Origin: Chondrosia reniformis
Lineage: Eukaryota; Porifera; Demospongiae; Chondrillida; Chondrillidae
Direction of reading: 5' to 3'
NCBI GenBank assembly: GCA_947172415.1
Contig: OX359195.1
Coordinates: 3,071,001-3,135,000 of the forward strand
Length of the DNA: 64,000 bases
In this document: piece by piece, positions 42,718-54,720 of the stretch
Layout: every line of letters starts with the position of its first letter
How positions within the stretch are numbered: position 1 is the first letter of the stretch
Translations under genes and position numbers: made by a program
Notes under the pieces: model-generated
The model's input: the letters and a program-made list of their open reading frames with translations, nothing else
Databases searched by the model: none
What the model was told of the DNA's origin: nothing

Positions 42718-45700
42718 ATGTTGCCAGCGAAGAAGAGGCTACTGGACACAGATGGCCGAGTATTTTGCCCTCACTGCGAGCAGTCTGTGGCGAAGAGGAC
42801 CTTTTGGCTGCACAAGCGAACCTATTTCAATTCGACCACGAAGGAGTGGCAGAAGGAGCAGGATCTGAAACGGGGTACAAGCGACGCGAATGACGATTCT
42901 TTTGTTATTGACACGCGAGATGGTGACCAGTCTTTATTAGAAGCTGACAATGGTGGTTCTAAAGGCCATCCTGGCAGTGATCATGATCTAGCAGCAAATT
43001 CGCAATCGGTGAGTGAGAATTCAAAGCAAGTATGTAACTGACTAGCTATAAATGGTTTAAATACAGTATAGCTAGACAGTTGAGGGTTGTATTAGACGTA
43101 GATTTTGTACTGTACACTACCAGATCACTTATAATACTTTATTTAGCTCTAGAGCTTCAATTCACAGCTATATCATTTTTATTTCAACACTTCCACCTAT
43201 ATGGCAAGTGCCTTCGCTGTTGTATCAATTGTTATATCAGTTAGCTACCTACAAATTTGGTTACCATGATCCAAGCAAGGGAGACTCTGGGTCAGTGGAT
43301 GGTGTCCTAGTATACGTAGTTAGAGCCCCAGGAGTGATAAATAGTGATAAATAACAAATCCTATCCTGGATATAACTGCTATAAGGTAACAGTCACCATC
43401 GATTGGCATATGTGGGAATTAGCACAAAAGTTGGGTCCACGGGAGAGAAATGTACACCTGTGGTGTGACAATCCCTACCTCTAACATTAATTTGGTCTCA
43501 TGGTGTGGGAGAGCAATTGGTACATGGTTGTGAAGAGCTCTGTTGCCTATAGTGTGTATATACCTCAGCACTTTTAAGTTGTACCTATTTTGATCCAAAA
43601 ATAATAAGCAGCTGCAGCACATTTTACTGGTTTGGTCTGAAGCAGCCTAAATTTTAGCCAGATAGACTAATAAGTCACAAGACTGAGGTATATGCAAAGA
43701 TCATGCAGGTCTATAAATGACTACATGGTGCAGCTATAAATAATGCACTGATTGAAATTTCTGGCCTATAACTGCAGCATTTCTGTAGCTTACACCTTCA
43801 GTTCATTCTCCATCCATTTTTTGTTATATGTTTAGGTATTGGATACCAGCACTAGCTCGGACTCTATGCCATCAGACTCTGAATCTGATATTGACATCTT
43901 GAGCAGTCAAGAATCGGATGTGGATTGTCCAGATGTTCACACTGATGGGGAGTCCTCCACATTGAAATTCCCCAGGCAATTTTTGCAATTATTCACATTC
44001 ATCTCTATTTGGCAAGCTGCTTTCAAAATTTCAACTTCAGCCATTTGTACATTGCTGAAGTTCCTGAAATGGTTCTGTTTTGCAATAGGTACTGCTTTCA
44101 ATTGCGCACCTCTGAGGAATTTGTCCAATGCAATGCCTGTCACTAAGTCTACTTTACGGAAGATTTTAGCTTTAGATGGGCCAGACTTTTTGGAGTATGT
44201 TGTGTGTCCAAAATGTGACTCCTTATATACTCCTGAGCACTGCAAGAGAGGAGGCAAATTTGTTGCGACTGCATGCTCTTACAAGGCCTATCCCAATCAT
44301 CCCCAAGAAAGAAGAAGGAATGAGTGTGGAACACAGTTGATGCGATTGGTTCGAATGAAGAAGGGCACCGTGTATAGACCCATTAAACTATTTCCTCATC
44401 AGTCAATCAAGCAGGCTATAACAAAATTAGCCCAGAGGCCTGGTTTTGTGCAGTCCTGTGAGCTGTGGCGTAAAAGAAGTAACTTTCAAAGCTTTGGCTA
44501 CATGTGTGATGTGTATGATGGGCAAATTTGGAAAGATTATAGTGATTTCTTGAGTGCGCCTTTTAATTACTTGCTAACTCTGAATGTGGACTGGTTTTGC
44601 ACCTTTGAACATGGTCGGTATTCAGTGGGTGCCATATATCTTATTATTCAAAATCTTCCACGATCAATTCGAAACCATCCTGATAATATTATTTTGGTTG
44701 GAATTATTCCAGGGCCTAGTGAGCCTCACCTAACCTTGAATAGCTACATGGCACCAGTGATAGAGGAATTGCATTGTGCATGGACAGAGGGTTTCAGAAT
44801 ACCGGCACGCCAGAAAGACGGTACAGAACTGACAGTAACTATTCGCTTGGCTCTCACATGCATTGCTTGTGACATCCCTGCTACTCGTAAGATTTGTGGT
44901 TTTCTTGGGCACAGAGCAACATTAGGATGCAACAAGTGTTACACAGCTTTTGCACACTTGACTGACAGTGACGGCTCAAAATGGACAAACTGGGCTGGAT
45001 TTGATCGGACACAGTGGGTGTTGCGTGCAAATCGAGAACACCGTGAACGATGTGACAAAATAATCAGAATCTTCAATGACCATTGCACAAAGTCCAGCAT
45101 TCAAGATGCTGAGACACTGTACGGACTGAGATATTCTGTACTGTTAGATTTGCCATATTTCGACCCAATCAGGTACCCAATTGTGGACCCCATGCATAAT
45201 TTATATTTGGGCACAGGGAAGCACATGATTGAAGTTTTATTGAAGCGGATGGACAAGGACAGTGCACTGGACAGACAAAAACTGGATAAAATTGAATCAT
45301 TAGTGACTCAGTTTGTTGTTCCGGAAGGTATTGGCCGACTACCATCTAGAATTACTTGTCACTTTGGTGGATTCACTGCCGACCAGTGGAGGAACTGGAT
45401 TACCATTTATTCTCCTGTGTTGTTGTGGCAGATGATAGATGATCAACAATGGAATTGCTGGATGATGTTTGTGCAAGCAGTAAAAGTGATCAGTGGCCGT
45501 ATTCTTTCTCTTGCAGAAGTCACGAAGGCTGATGACCTGATTGTAAAATTCTGTCAGGCCTTTCAGCAGCTTTATGGGGACAAAGATTGCACACCAAACA
45601 TGCACATGCACCTGCACTTGATTCAGAGTTTGACAGACTATGGGCCGGCACATGGTTTTTGGTTGTATGCTTTTGAACGATACAATGGCATATTAGGATC

Positions 45701-46496
45701 CTACCACACCAATAATATTAGAGTAGAAAGTCAAATGATGAGGAGGTTTTTGGAAAGCCAGTCTACGAGCATCAGTATGGAAACACTAGAATTAATGGAC
45801 AATGAGTTTCGTGAAGTATTGCCCAAGCACTGTTCATCTGAAGCAGTGAATTCACCCTTAGGGAATGTCAACGCTATCAAGCTTCTGACAGCAGCATCAG
45901 GGCCTATTAACAACTTTGAGATAGAGATTCATCGTGTGTTTTATAGTATGGTTTCCTCTATTGGACCCTTCAAAGAGCATGTCTTGACAGCTTTGGAAGT
46001 TGAGAGTATGGTTGAGGTGCTGCAAAACATTTTTGAGCCTGGAGTCACATTGAAATCTAAGTTTTCTCTAAAGTTTGGAAAACTGATGATAGGAGATGAT
46101 CTAATTGGATCTGCTTTACCTAACTGCAGTTTAAATTCATCTGTTATCCTTCCTTATTGGCCAGGCAGCCTGCTGAGTGGAGATGTGGACTTTAATGTAG
46201 GCAAAGTGCAGTATTATTTAGATGTAACTTTTACACATACGCAAACCACAGCAGAAGTAAGACAAATTTTTGCTTTTGTGCATTGGCTGAGACCACACCA
46301 GCGGAGGGATGCTTTCCCCAAGGATGTAGCTATCATATGTGAAACAACAGCCTACCCTATGTGCAAGTGGAGCTATTTACCTGTTCATCGTATTCTGAAG
46401 CGCTGTGCACATATTACACTTCCTCTCAAACTCTCAGAGCATGTAACTGAAACTGTTACAATTGCATGTCCTATTTCCCTACGTTTAAATCTTTAA
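42718..46496 (+). CDS. CACTA/EnSpm (Tnp2-type) transposase
   Basis: Two exons, 42718-43029 and 43836-46496, joined in phase 0 at GT-AG borders, 990 aa. Residues 1-25 contain a small zinc-finger-like motif (FCPHCEQSVAKRTFWLHKRT). An acidic Ser/Asp-rich linker follows, then a second Cys cluster (VVCPKCDSLYTPEHC). The transposase domain has LTLNVDWFCTFEHGRYSVGA, LVGIIPGPSEPH and YPIVDPMHNLYLGTGKHM, the hallmark blocks of Transposase_21/Tnp2. The protein should bind and cut the element ends. An AATAAA signal lies at 46655-46660. No stop or frameshift; the upstream motif zone at 42490-42670 probably contains the promoter. Confidence 0.9.
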
Positions 46497-46831
46497 GACG
46501 TATACATGCAGTGTGTATTTCAAGACTGTATATTATTGGCTATACTTTATCCTGCAATTGTGCATGATCTCTGTGCATGCATTGTACAAATTTTATTGTA
46601 TTTTGACAGTTAATAATCATGCATGTGTATGTGTCTGCGCATGACTGTTGTTCAAATAAATATAAATACACAGAATTTGAAGTTGCATAGGATTACATAG
46701 ACATCAATGCATGATCAGTGATTGCATATGTAAATTCATTCAGTTTATATAAAGTAATGATACAGTAACTTAAATGTAGCTACATGCATAATTTGTGAAT
46801 CATACCAGTATAACAATAAAAATGAATTAAA

Positions 46832-49800
46832 TCAAGCCTTCTTACTTAGTGCTAATTTGACCATCAGACCTCCTCTCGAACTACCTTCATGCACACTGTT
46901 CCTCCAAAACTGCCTAACTGATAGTTCCCTTTTAAGCGACTTAATCTCTACCTTCTTGCATGCAACTACCAAATCCTCACATCTACTTCTATACGTTTTA
47001 GCTTTCTGAACAGCTTCTAGTTCTTTGTCCTTAAGTTCTTGAATGTATGTCTCCATGGCATATCTCTCAACTGGCGGCAGTTTTTCCATTGCTCTATTTG
47101 CAGGCTCTTTGAAACAACACTTATCAATCTTGGATAGAATAGGATAATTAAGTATTGATTCATATCCCAATCCCAGTACAGACTGTTCTGCTTTCTTTTT
47201 CTGCCACTGCCTTATAATTTCCACATTTGTCTCCATCTGCGATTTCACCCAAGTCTCACGACGAGGGAAGCCATCATCTTTAGGAGTTTTCTCAAGTGGT
47301 GGATGGTTTGGGTCATTCAAAAATTCCATTGGAGGCACAATCCCATACATTCCTTTAAGTAGTTTACTGTTTGCACTGATGTCGCTAGTACACACGTTGC
47401 CTGCAGCTGCTGTGTGTGAAACTGACGCATTGGTAGGATCCTCTTCATGTGATGCTATGAACATAGCATTAAAATCAGTTTTGGTAAGCAAGTTTGTGTA
47501 TCATTACTTTATCATTCATGCATATATATAATTATGTAAAAATGTGGTACAGTAACAACTCACTATAGGATAAGGGACTTGACAAATCTTCAGACATAGA
47601 TAACAGGGTGGAATTTGATTGTGGGGGGGTAACTACTGGTACTAACGCAGCAGAATTATCACCACATGTGGATTTACCATCCCGTCTTCTACTTCGTACT
47701 ATCTCATTGTAGCGCTTCCTTCTTGCCTGAAGAGAACTAGTGGATCTCTTCTGTTTGGATGATCTCATACTGTTATGGACTGTCCTGTATGCATGCAGCA
47801 ATGACATGACATAATACAAGATTATTTTCAGATTGAAATCAGTTGGGGAGCGAATAAATTAGTTGCTAAATCCCGCCAATGTATTGGGTAGAATGAGTTT
47901 TATAGCAGCTCACAGGGACGTGACCACAGTAAAATGACAGATTTGTGTACAAGTGCTGGCGGATACAGTCCACTTGGAAATGGACTCTTCAACACCACAG
48001 TAAAAATGACACGCATACAAAAGTGGCGGATACAGTCCACTTGAAAATGGACTCTTCAACACCACAGTAAAAATGACACGCATACAAAAGTGGCGGATAC
48101 AGTCCACTTGAAAATGGACTCTTCAACACCACAGTAAAAATGACACGCATACAAAAGTGGCGGATACAGTCCACTTGAAAATGGACTCTTCAACACCACA
48201 GTAAAAATGACACGCATACAAAAGTGGCGGATACAGTCCACTTGGAAATGGACTCTTCAACACCACAGTAAAAATGACACGCATACAAAAGTGGCGGATA
48301 CAGTCCACTTGAAAATGGACTCTTCAACACCACAGTAAAAATGACACGCATACAAAAGTGGCGGATACAGTCCACTTGGAAATGGACTCTTCAACACCAC
48401 AGTAAAAATGACACGCATACAAAAGTGGCGGATACAGTCCACTTGAAAATGGACTCTTCAACACCACAGTAAAATGACACGCATACAAAAGTGGCGGATA
48501 CAGTCCACTTGAAAATGGACTCTTCAACACCACAGTAAAAATGACACGCATACAAAAGTGGCGGATACAGTCCACTTGGAAATGGACTCTTCAACACCAC
48601 AGCATACGACTACAAGATGCATGTACCATGTAATATACAGCTAATGATCCGTACCAGATGGGCTCAGCGCTCAGTCCGCTTCTGGGGCGAGACCGCGTGC
48701 CGTATATATATCGTACAAGTAAATAAAAAACATTTACAAAAATGATGTTAGAAGTAGGAATGGTATAGTGTTCACTAATACATCTGCAAAAAGTATCGAA
48801 ACAAGACACTGATTATATGATAAGGCTAATCATACAGAAGTTGCATATATACTGAAATTTAAGTAAATTAACCATACACTTCTGTGTTTGGGCGCACCAT
48901 TCCTACTTGAGGTTTAAGTGCGCCCAAACACAGAAGTGTATGGTTAATGGTTTGTTTCGATACTTTTTGCAGATGTATTAGTGAACACTACCATTCCTAC
49001 TTCTAACATCATTTTTGTAAATGTTTTTTTATTTACTTGTATTCCCCCTTTTTTCCTCTTAATATTACTAGTTTTAAATTTGAAAGTTTTCTTGGCGAAG
49101 ATCTCAAAATAACGTCTTAGACAAGAGAAATATGCCGAAAACCATGATCTCTTAATTAAAAAATGGCGTCCGAGAAGACCACAATTTTCGCTCTTCACAA
49201 TTAACATGCTTATTGTAGAGCGCATTCAGATTTAGGGCTGTCTATTCCCTAGTTCCGAAATATTTATGACGATTTATAACTAGTACGTGCCCGCATAAGT
49301 TCGCATATTAGCGCTAGTCTATTCAATAAAAGAAGAAGAAGAAGAAAAAATGAATTTTGGAAGTGGGTCTATTCCTAGTTAGCCGCTTTTTGAACGCTAT
49401 AGAGCGTGTAGAGCGTCGAAACATGTTTTGGCATTTAGGAAAGCGTGCATTAATCGCTGCAAATAACCGAATATAACCGAAAATTGCTTCGTTGGCGATT
49501 TATGAGGTGTTGATTGCTAATACATTGGATAGGGCGGCCATTTTTTTTCGGGCCATTCCTACTTACGTACTCTCTGATATATAGGTGGTCTGAAACTGTT
49601 AATTCGGTTACAGAGAAAATCCATACGAAGGACAGGCGTTGCAGGTAGCTAGTAATGCTACTCTCCGCATGAGCCCTTCCAGTAAGACACGACTTGCGTC
49701 CGTTGTAGTTCAGAGCAGGATGGTGAAACGGAGAGCAATCAAGATTCGGTCTTCGCAGATTATCTGTGTATAGTCAGTTTGTTTCCTTTCCAACCCGACT

Positions 49801-52792
49801 TGAAACTGTGCTATATAGTGTGAACAGGGTACACGGAACCATGCATGTTACGGTAGCTATAGTTAGCGCTACTAACCATACGCTTCCTGGCATTCTTAAC
49901 GTCGCTCAAGGCTCACAAACTCTTGACTTCACCTTCTCATGTAACTGCTGGCCAAGCGCGCCAAAACAGACGATCACCTCATGAGATCAGAAAGCAGATA
50001 TCGATATCGTATATTTAGTATTTAGGACCTATAGCTACTTGTGCATTTCCGTAAAGGAAGCCTTATAATTAGCTACGTACGCAGCTGCAGAGTGAAGGAG
50101 TTTTTGGCGGGATCATTCGAGGTAGAGAATGCAAGCGAACGGATCAAACTGCTTTTATCCCGGCCCCCGGGCGAATCGAGCTCTGGCCTTCACTCCAGTC
50201 GGCCGCGATCGTGTGCGTCCTATCACCAGTGACGAAACTCCAAACTCCATCACTGCAATTCACCAAAAGTTGGACTTGGTGCTTGCTGGCAGTCTAGAGC
50301 AAACGGCTGCTATTGAAGAACTGAGAAAGGAGAATGCTGTGCTGAAGGACAAACTTCAGGAGATGAATGGGGAGATGCAGGGCTTGAAAGCAGCTAATTG
50401 TCAATCTGTTGGGACTCGTGTCCACTTGAAAATTCCACCAAATGTCTCTGTAAGTTGCCTGTGTTCTTGCTATATATGAACAGCATGCAGTGTATAACCT
50501 AATTCATTTTTTGCTAGGCATCTGTGAGGGCCTTGCACTCGAGCTACAGACCAGACAATCAATTTCATCCTTCGGAAAAGTAGGGAGCTAGAATGGATAA
50601 CCTGCAGAAAATGATTGCTTGTTGTTTCAATGCAGCCTTTCTTTTGCAATAGGTATGGTGCAGAATGTAATCAAGCAGTGAAGAACTGCCTCGTCACTGA
50701 CTTACGGACAAAGCATACTTCCATTCAGGAAGTAGTGTCTAAAAGTAAGTAGCTACTATCCAGCGGAGACATAGCTATGTGCAAGAGTATGTGAACCACC
50801 CTCACCACATGCATGAGTTGCGTTTGTGATTGAATGCTTGTGTGCCGCTGTGTGCGCAATTGCACAGCATTGGTTTTGATTTGACACTTTATACAAATTT
50901 GATTTGATGCACATTGCAGGAGCAGTGTATCGCTATTATGAAAGTAGACGGAGGATATTCAATGATGCCAAGCCATCTAGGAAGGATAAAGTGGCAAACA
51001 ACAACAGGAAGCGAAGAAACAGACAGGCTCAGAAAAATGTAGGTTCAAACAACTGTCAGGCATACACCTACTACTTGATAACACTGTTTCTGCTTTATCC
51101 CTGTTGTAGCTATTTGCCAGAAGAAGCAAGTATGTACGAAGGGAGGAAATGGACAAGTGGCAGGAGCTCTCATATCAGCATATGACGGAGGAGAGTGGAG
51201 GGGAGAGTGCTGAAGAAATTACATGCCATCCATTGCCATGGAGATCTAATGGTGAGTACAAATGCAAATGTGTGTGCGTGCACATTACTATACCATATCA
51301 CTGCCACTTTACTTATAATTTTACAGCAGCAACAAAGTTTATCAAAAAGCTGGACAACCGGCACAAGAAAGATATTTTAAAGCGGGGCAGCAGCAACCTC
51401 CAAGCAAAGAATAGAGTCTTGGGCAGTCCATCACAGCTGCCCCAAGTCCCTGGACCAGAGTGGGCTGTGGTCCATGAACCAGCTGCAGTTGCCAACCAGC
51501 AGCCTGCATCTACAAGGAGGGAAATGGAAAGGGATGGTCACCATACCAGTAGCAGCGACAGTGACAGTGATTTTAACATTGCTGACCTGATTTAGCTATT
51601 TGAAAGTGAAACTCTTGTGACACTATAGCTATATTGCGTAATGTATAACTTTAGATATTTATATTATTACATTTTTACCTTTAATTGGTGCAACCTAAGG
51701 TTACCATTATGCAATTGGCCTTACCTAGTAGAAGCTGCAAAACGATACGAAGTACGGCTGAATAGCGTGCTTCCATCCTCCATGTTCACGGGAAGATGCC
51801 TGCCCGTCTTCCACGAGGAACGGTAGCATTCACGGCAGAGCGAACGGTCATATTAACGGTATGTCCCGTGCAATAATGTGCAAATACGGTAGTTCGCGTA
51901 ACCCGTGCATAAGTCACTCGGGAACCCGTTGAACATCCGTTTGATTCAAATTCACGGGTATCGTTCACAAGCGAAACGGTACCCGTATTCTGCGTACGTT
52001 TTCGCTGTGCAGATCGCTCTGATATGCCTACTAAAGATTCTGTCTGCCTACAAGCTTGTACTGTACCCTTACCCTCCTTCCTTAGGGCATCTACTACTCT
52101 TAACCCTACCATTTTGTACTTCACCAGCCTGATCCCTTACCCAATCCTTATAATTTACTAATGCCTCCTCAGTTTTGAATTGAAAGCTGGAAATAACCAA
52201 GTAATTAAAATTTAATAATGGTTGAAATTACCTTTGAATACCTTTAGAACGCAAACAGAGCACATTTAGTCTAATTATAAGACTTTTAGGTATGCTCTAA
52301 GTGTGTAAATAGGTAAGAAAGGCCAAATAATTGCTATACGTTAATGTTTATAAACAAACATTGCATAAGATTCAGTTAAAGTAGAAATCTAAACGAACAA
52401 AGCTTTAGTTAAACTTTAGATACTTAAATAAATGCTCTAGTTTAAAGCATAATACGTTTCTCTATCCCAGTATTCAATATGAAAACATACCCAACATCGC
52501 CATCTTCATCTTCACTAGGATTTTCAGCTTCTGACTGATTTGTACCAGTGATCGCTTCAATCATTTCTTCTTCTTCTTCTGTCTCTTCATTGGCAGAGTA
52601 TTGATCATTTAGGCTTTCACTGACGCTGACTTGTGGCGAATTGACTACTAATAAAAGTTCTTTGGGAAGTTGCCGTGAAGAAGACTGAACATTTTCATCG
52701 ACTTCTTCTTCATTGGGCTTGAATCTTTTCAGATTTCGCAACCTATCTATTTTATTCTTCATAATACTAACTATTGACTTCCTTTTAGGCAT
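46832..52792 (-). CDS. CACTA element accessory protein on reverse strand, three exons
   Basis: Exons 52792-52491, 47784-47564 and 47454-46832 join with matching phases (2, then 1) at GT-AG borders to give 381 aa. It begins MPKRKSIVSIMKNKIDRLRN and has an acidic Glu-rich stretch, then a basic segment (SLQARRKRYNEIVRSRRRD), a Pro/Asp segment (NDPNHPPLEKTP) and a helical C-terminal half (ERYAMETYIQELKDKELEAV) that may be a coiled coil. I recognise no named domain. The first intron is 4.7 kb and contains the whole gene at 50129-51595 on the other strand, plus the 67-bp minisatellite and a MITE. The join over this intron is inferred from phase and splice sites only; exons 2 and 3 alone, starting at Met 47768, also make an open 275-aa frame. 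Confidence 0.6.
47945..48602. repeat. 67-bp minisatellite, about ten units
   Basis: Units of aagtggcggatacagtccac, ttgaaaatggactcttcaac, accacagtaaaaatgacacg and catacaa, 67 bp. Each unit has a small hairpin (gtcca...tggac). Two variants alternate irregularly (cttggaaatgg and cttgaaaatgg). The unit is not a multiple of three, yet the reverse strand stays open in all three registers, giving chains of overlapping 61-codon frames that are repeat artefacts, not genes. It lies in the long intron of the reverse-strand accessory gene. Confidence 0.95.
48712..49570. repeat. MITE with long foldback (relative of 14335-14765)
   Basis: 48712-48812 returns inverted at 48950-49045 (tacaagtaaataaaaaacat, gatgttagaagtaggaatgg), and an inner hairpin has gggcgcacc/gcgcccaaacacagaag arms at about 48868-48945. 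The part 49330-49570 matches 14530-14750. It is inserted within the CACTA element, so it is younger than that element. Confidence 0.75.
49571..50128. other. Presumed promoter region of the second + strand gene
   Basis: No ORF of note. GC content rises towards 50128 (a cccggcccccgggcgaatcg segment follows the start). This region probably holds the promoter and 5' UTR of the gene at 50129. Confidence 0.3.
50129..51595 (+). CDS. CACTA element second protein, six exons
   Basis: Exons 50129-50449, 50518-50579, 50653-50744, 50920-51038, 51110-51251 and 51327-51595. All introns are 68-175 bp, have GT-AG borders and agree in phase; the sum is 1005 bases, 334 aa. The N-terminal part has a coiled coil (IEELRKENAVLKDKLQEMNG, about residues 60-85). 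The middle has YRYYESRRRIFNDAKPSRKD and a basic run, then LFARRSKYVRREEMDKW. The C terminus is Ser/Asp-rich and ends NIADLI. The domain family is not recognised. By position and content (basic centre, coiled coil) it could be the DNA-binding TnpA-type partner of the transposase; that is an inference. It lies wholly within an intron of the reverse-strand gene. Confidence 0.7.
51795..52010. promoter_or_regulatory. Right subterminal repeat zone (ACGGT/ACCCGT motifs)
   Basis: A dense cluster of ACGGT, ACCCGT and CCCGT words in both orientations (gaacggtagcattcacgg, taacggtatgtcccgtg, gtaacccgtgcataag, cgaaacggtacccgtatt). It mirrors the left zone at 42490-42670 in vocabulary but not as a simple copy. 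This is the expected look of CACTA subterminal binding regions. Confidence 0.6.
52011..52490. other. Intron start of reverse-strand accessory gene
   Basis: AT-rich DNA between the right subterminal zone and the first exon of the reverse-strand gene. No separate feature. Confidence 0.3.
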
Positions 52793-53131
52793 AATAAAGC
52801 CTTAGAATAATCTACTGAAAGAACAAACGAATAAAATGAATCTCTTCGCGGCGTTGGGCGTTGTTATCTATAAGTAGGACGGACCTATACGGATTCTGTG
52901 GTTAAACGTCATAGGAAACCATAGTAACGCATCCTGATGTCACAGTTAACAAGCCATATGATTGGCTTATATCGAAACTGTGCTTTAAAATGATTGTTTT
53001 AAAAATCTAATGTCAGATTCGGAATCTACAGTATGAAAAACCTACATGTACATATTTATTTCATAGCGGTTCCGTACTGTATAATATTTATACAGGTTTT
53101 AAAAAGTGGAAGCTTTGACTGAAATGCACTA

Positions 53132-53410
53132 TACTGCCCGAAACAGGCCCGAAAGAGGCCTTCTACTTCCAACTTTCACACCACAGTTTTAATCGAATGT
53201 TAGTGGGTACAGCCTGAAACAGGCTCTCCATGCCAGCACCCTCATTTTAATTTTGAAAGTCTCACCGGAAAGGTACAGCCCGAAACTGGCCCTTCACATC
53301 AGCACACTCATTTTAATTTTAAAAGTCTCACTGGACAAGTGTAGCCTGAAACAGGCTCTTCACATCAGCACACTCATTTTAATTTTAAAAGTCTCACCGG
53401 AAAGGTACAG
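53132..53410. repeat. 65-bp minisatellite, right part, plus related 63-bp units
   Basis: The first one and a half units match the array left of the CACTA element (cccgaaacaggcc, ccacagttttaatcgaatg). They pass into three shorter, related units with cacatcagcacactcatttt and aaaagtctcaccgg. The two unit types share the acagcccgaaac core. Confidence 0.85.
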
Positions 53411-53879
53411 GTTCATTATCAATTCGTCAGTATTGACGGAGTTTACTTAGTAGTAGTCGAAATAACGGCTTCCTGGAAGTTATATAGTTAAACCTGAACA
53501 ATATACGTGCCTTTAACATGCAAGCGTACACTTTTGTTCAACATACAATGAATATTACAGTATATGGTGGCTACAGGGTTAACATATTGAAACTAACTGA
53601 GTACAAGTGTACTGCATACGCTTATTGCATCAGTTCGGTGACGTTCGGCAATTCTACGAAGACTTAGTAAGCCAAGGTTAACATGATCATACACAGAGAA
53701 GACCGCCTAGTCCCACCAAAATCTCGTGAAGGTGTGGTCAATTCTATGAATGCAATTGTAACGTATATGTTTTGGAGGGAACTCGCCAAGGTCGATGTGA
53801 TGTACCATTCACCAAGGAAACGGTTCTTTTGACTATTACTTATACGTAAGTCTGCAAAATCCTTATACCTTGTAGAAGT
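53411..53879. other. Gene-free spacer
   Basis: No supported feature. The segment tctgcaaaatccttata (about 53850) recurs at about 54726, so repeat debris extends into it. Confidence 0.3.
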
Positions 53880-54720
53880 AACTCACCAATTGTCTTGTTT
53901 TATTAGGCACCATAAGCTGTTAAAGTTGGCGCAGTAAACGCTTCCTTTCAGCCTAATCGAAAACAGCTTTAGTGAAGGGTATAGTGCCAGTAAGGAGACT
54001 TATAATGATACTTGTATTTAATTTACAACAACTGATTCTATTATATAGTGTGAATTGAATGTGGAATGTCTTCAAGGAAGACATTTAAATGCTCTAAGTA
54101 ATCAAAGTAAGATAACATTACATTTCAATATTTTTGAGACTGAGTTTGGGCTTGGGATAAAAATCTGTTTTCTATTTATGCGGCATTTAACAGAAGATCC
54201 TGGGTGTCTAGTGGCAATAGACACATTACCATCATTGGTCAGTAAGTATTTAGGAAAGAAGATATATATATTTATATAATTTCCACATAACTTCAGATTC
54301 AACCAACATGCCATGGATCGGAATTCATGGCTACATACCTATCATGATAGACTTTGGAAGAATAAACAGTTTATTTTAATCAACTTTTGTATATTTATTT
54401 GTATATTGAGAAATTTCCTGATTTAATTTTAATGAATAAATATTCATTGGAAGCAATGAATATTAATAATAATGCTCATAAGCTATCAATATTAATTAAT
54501 AGAAATATTCATAGTTTTCATTAGCAAGTGCAATTAGTGGCAAAGTGTTAGTGATATTTATAATTCTCTTTGTAAACAGGTTGTAAGCCTTGAAAACTTT
54601 TGACAATGGGTAAGTTTTCTATCAATACTAAATCGTAAACTTGGGGTTTACAAAGGTTGTGAACTCATTGTTTATGAAGGTTTACAGCCTAGTTTACAGA
54701 TTGCATTTTTTGCTGTGCAT
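53880..54720 (+). repeat. Older repeat, uninterrupted copy
   Basis: 53900-54440 matches 56005-56750 in direct orientation (gttaaagttggcgcagtaaa, gaagggtatagtgccagtaa, aacagaagatcctgg). 54440-54720 matches 31936-31720 in reverse orientation. So this copy joins, without a break, two segments that elsewhere in the window are 24 kb apart on either side of LINE pieces. A small open block (RHLTEDPGCLVAIDTLPSL) is conserved in both copies and may be an exon relic. Confidence 0.8.

Larger units (their letters stand above)
41959..53131 (+). mobile_element. 11.2-kb CACTA/EnSpm-like transposon, apparently complete
   Basis: The ends are TAGTGCGTTTCAGTCAAAG at 41959 and the reverse complement of TAGTGCATTTCAGTCAAAG ending at 53131, with the match running on through tttccactttttgaa-like sequence. 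TA flanks both sides (41957-41958, 53132-53133). An alternative reading is GTGC...GCAC ends with a TATA duplication. It sits inside a 65-bp minisatellite that continues on both sides, which fixes the borders. Inside are a CACTA-type transposase gene, two further spliced genes, GC-richer subterminal repeat zones at both ends, a 67-bp minisatellite and a nested MITE. All three genes have uninterrupted frames. Confidence 0.85.

Noticed and set aside
47910-48600. A ladder of 61-codon reverse-strand ORFs with the same peptide
   Set aside because: They are the same 67-bp repeat unit read in successive registers, with no other coding signal.
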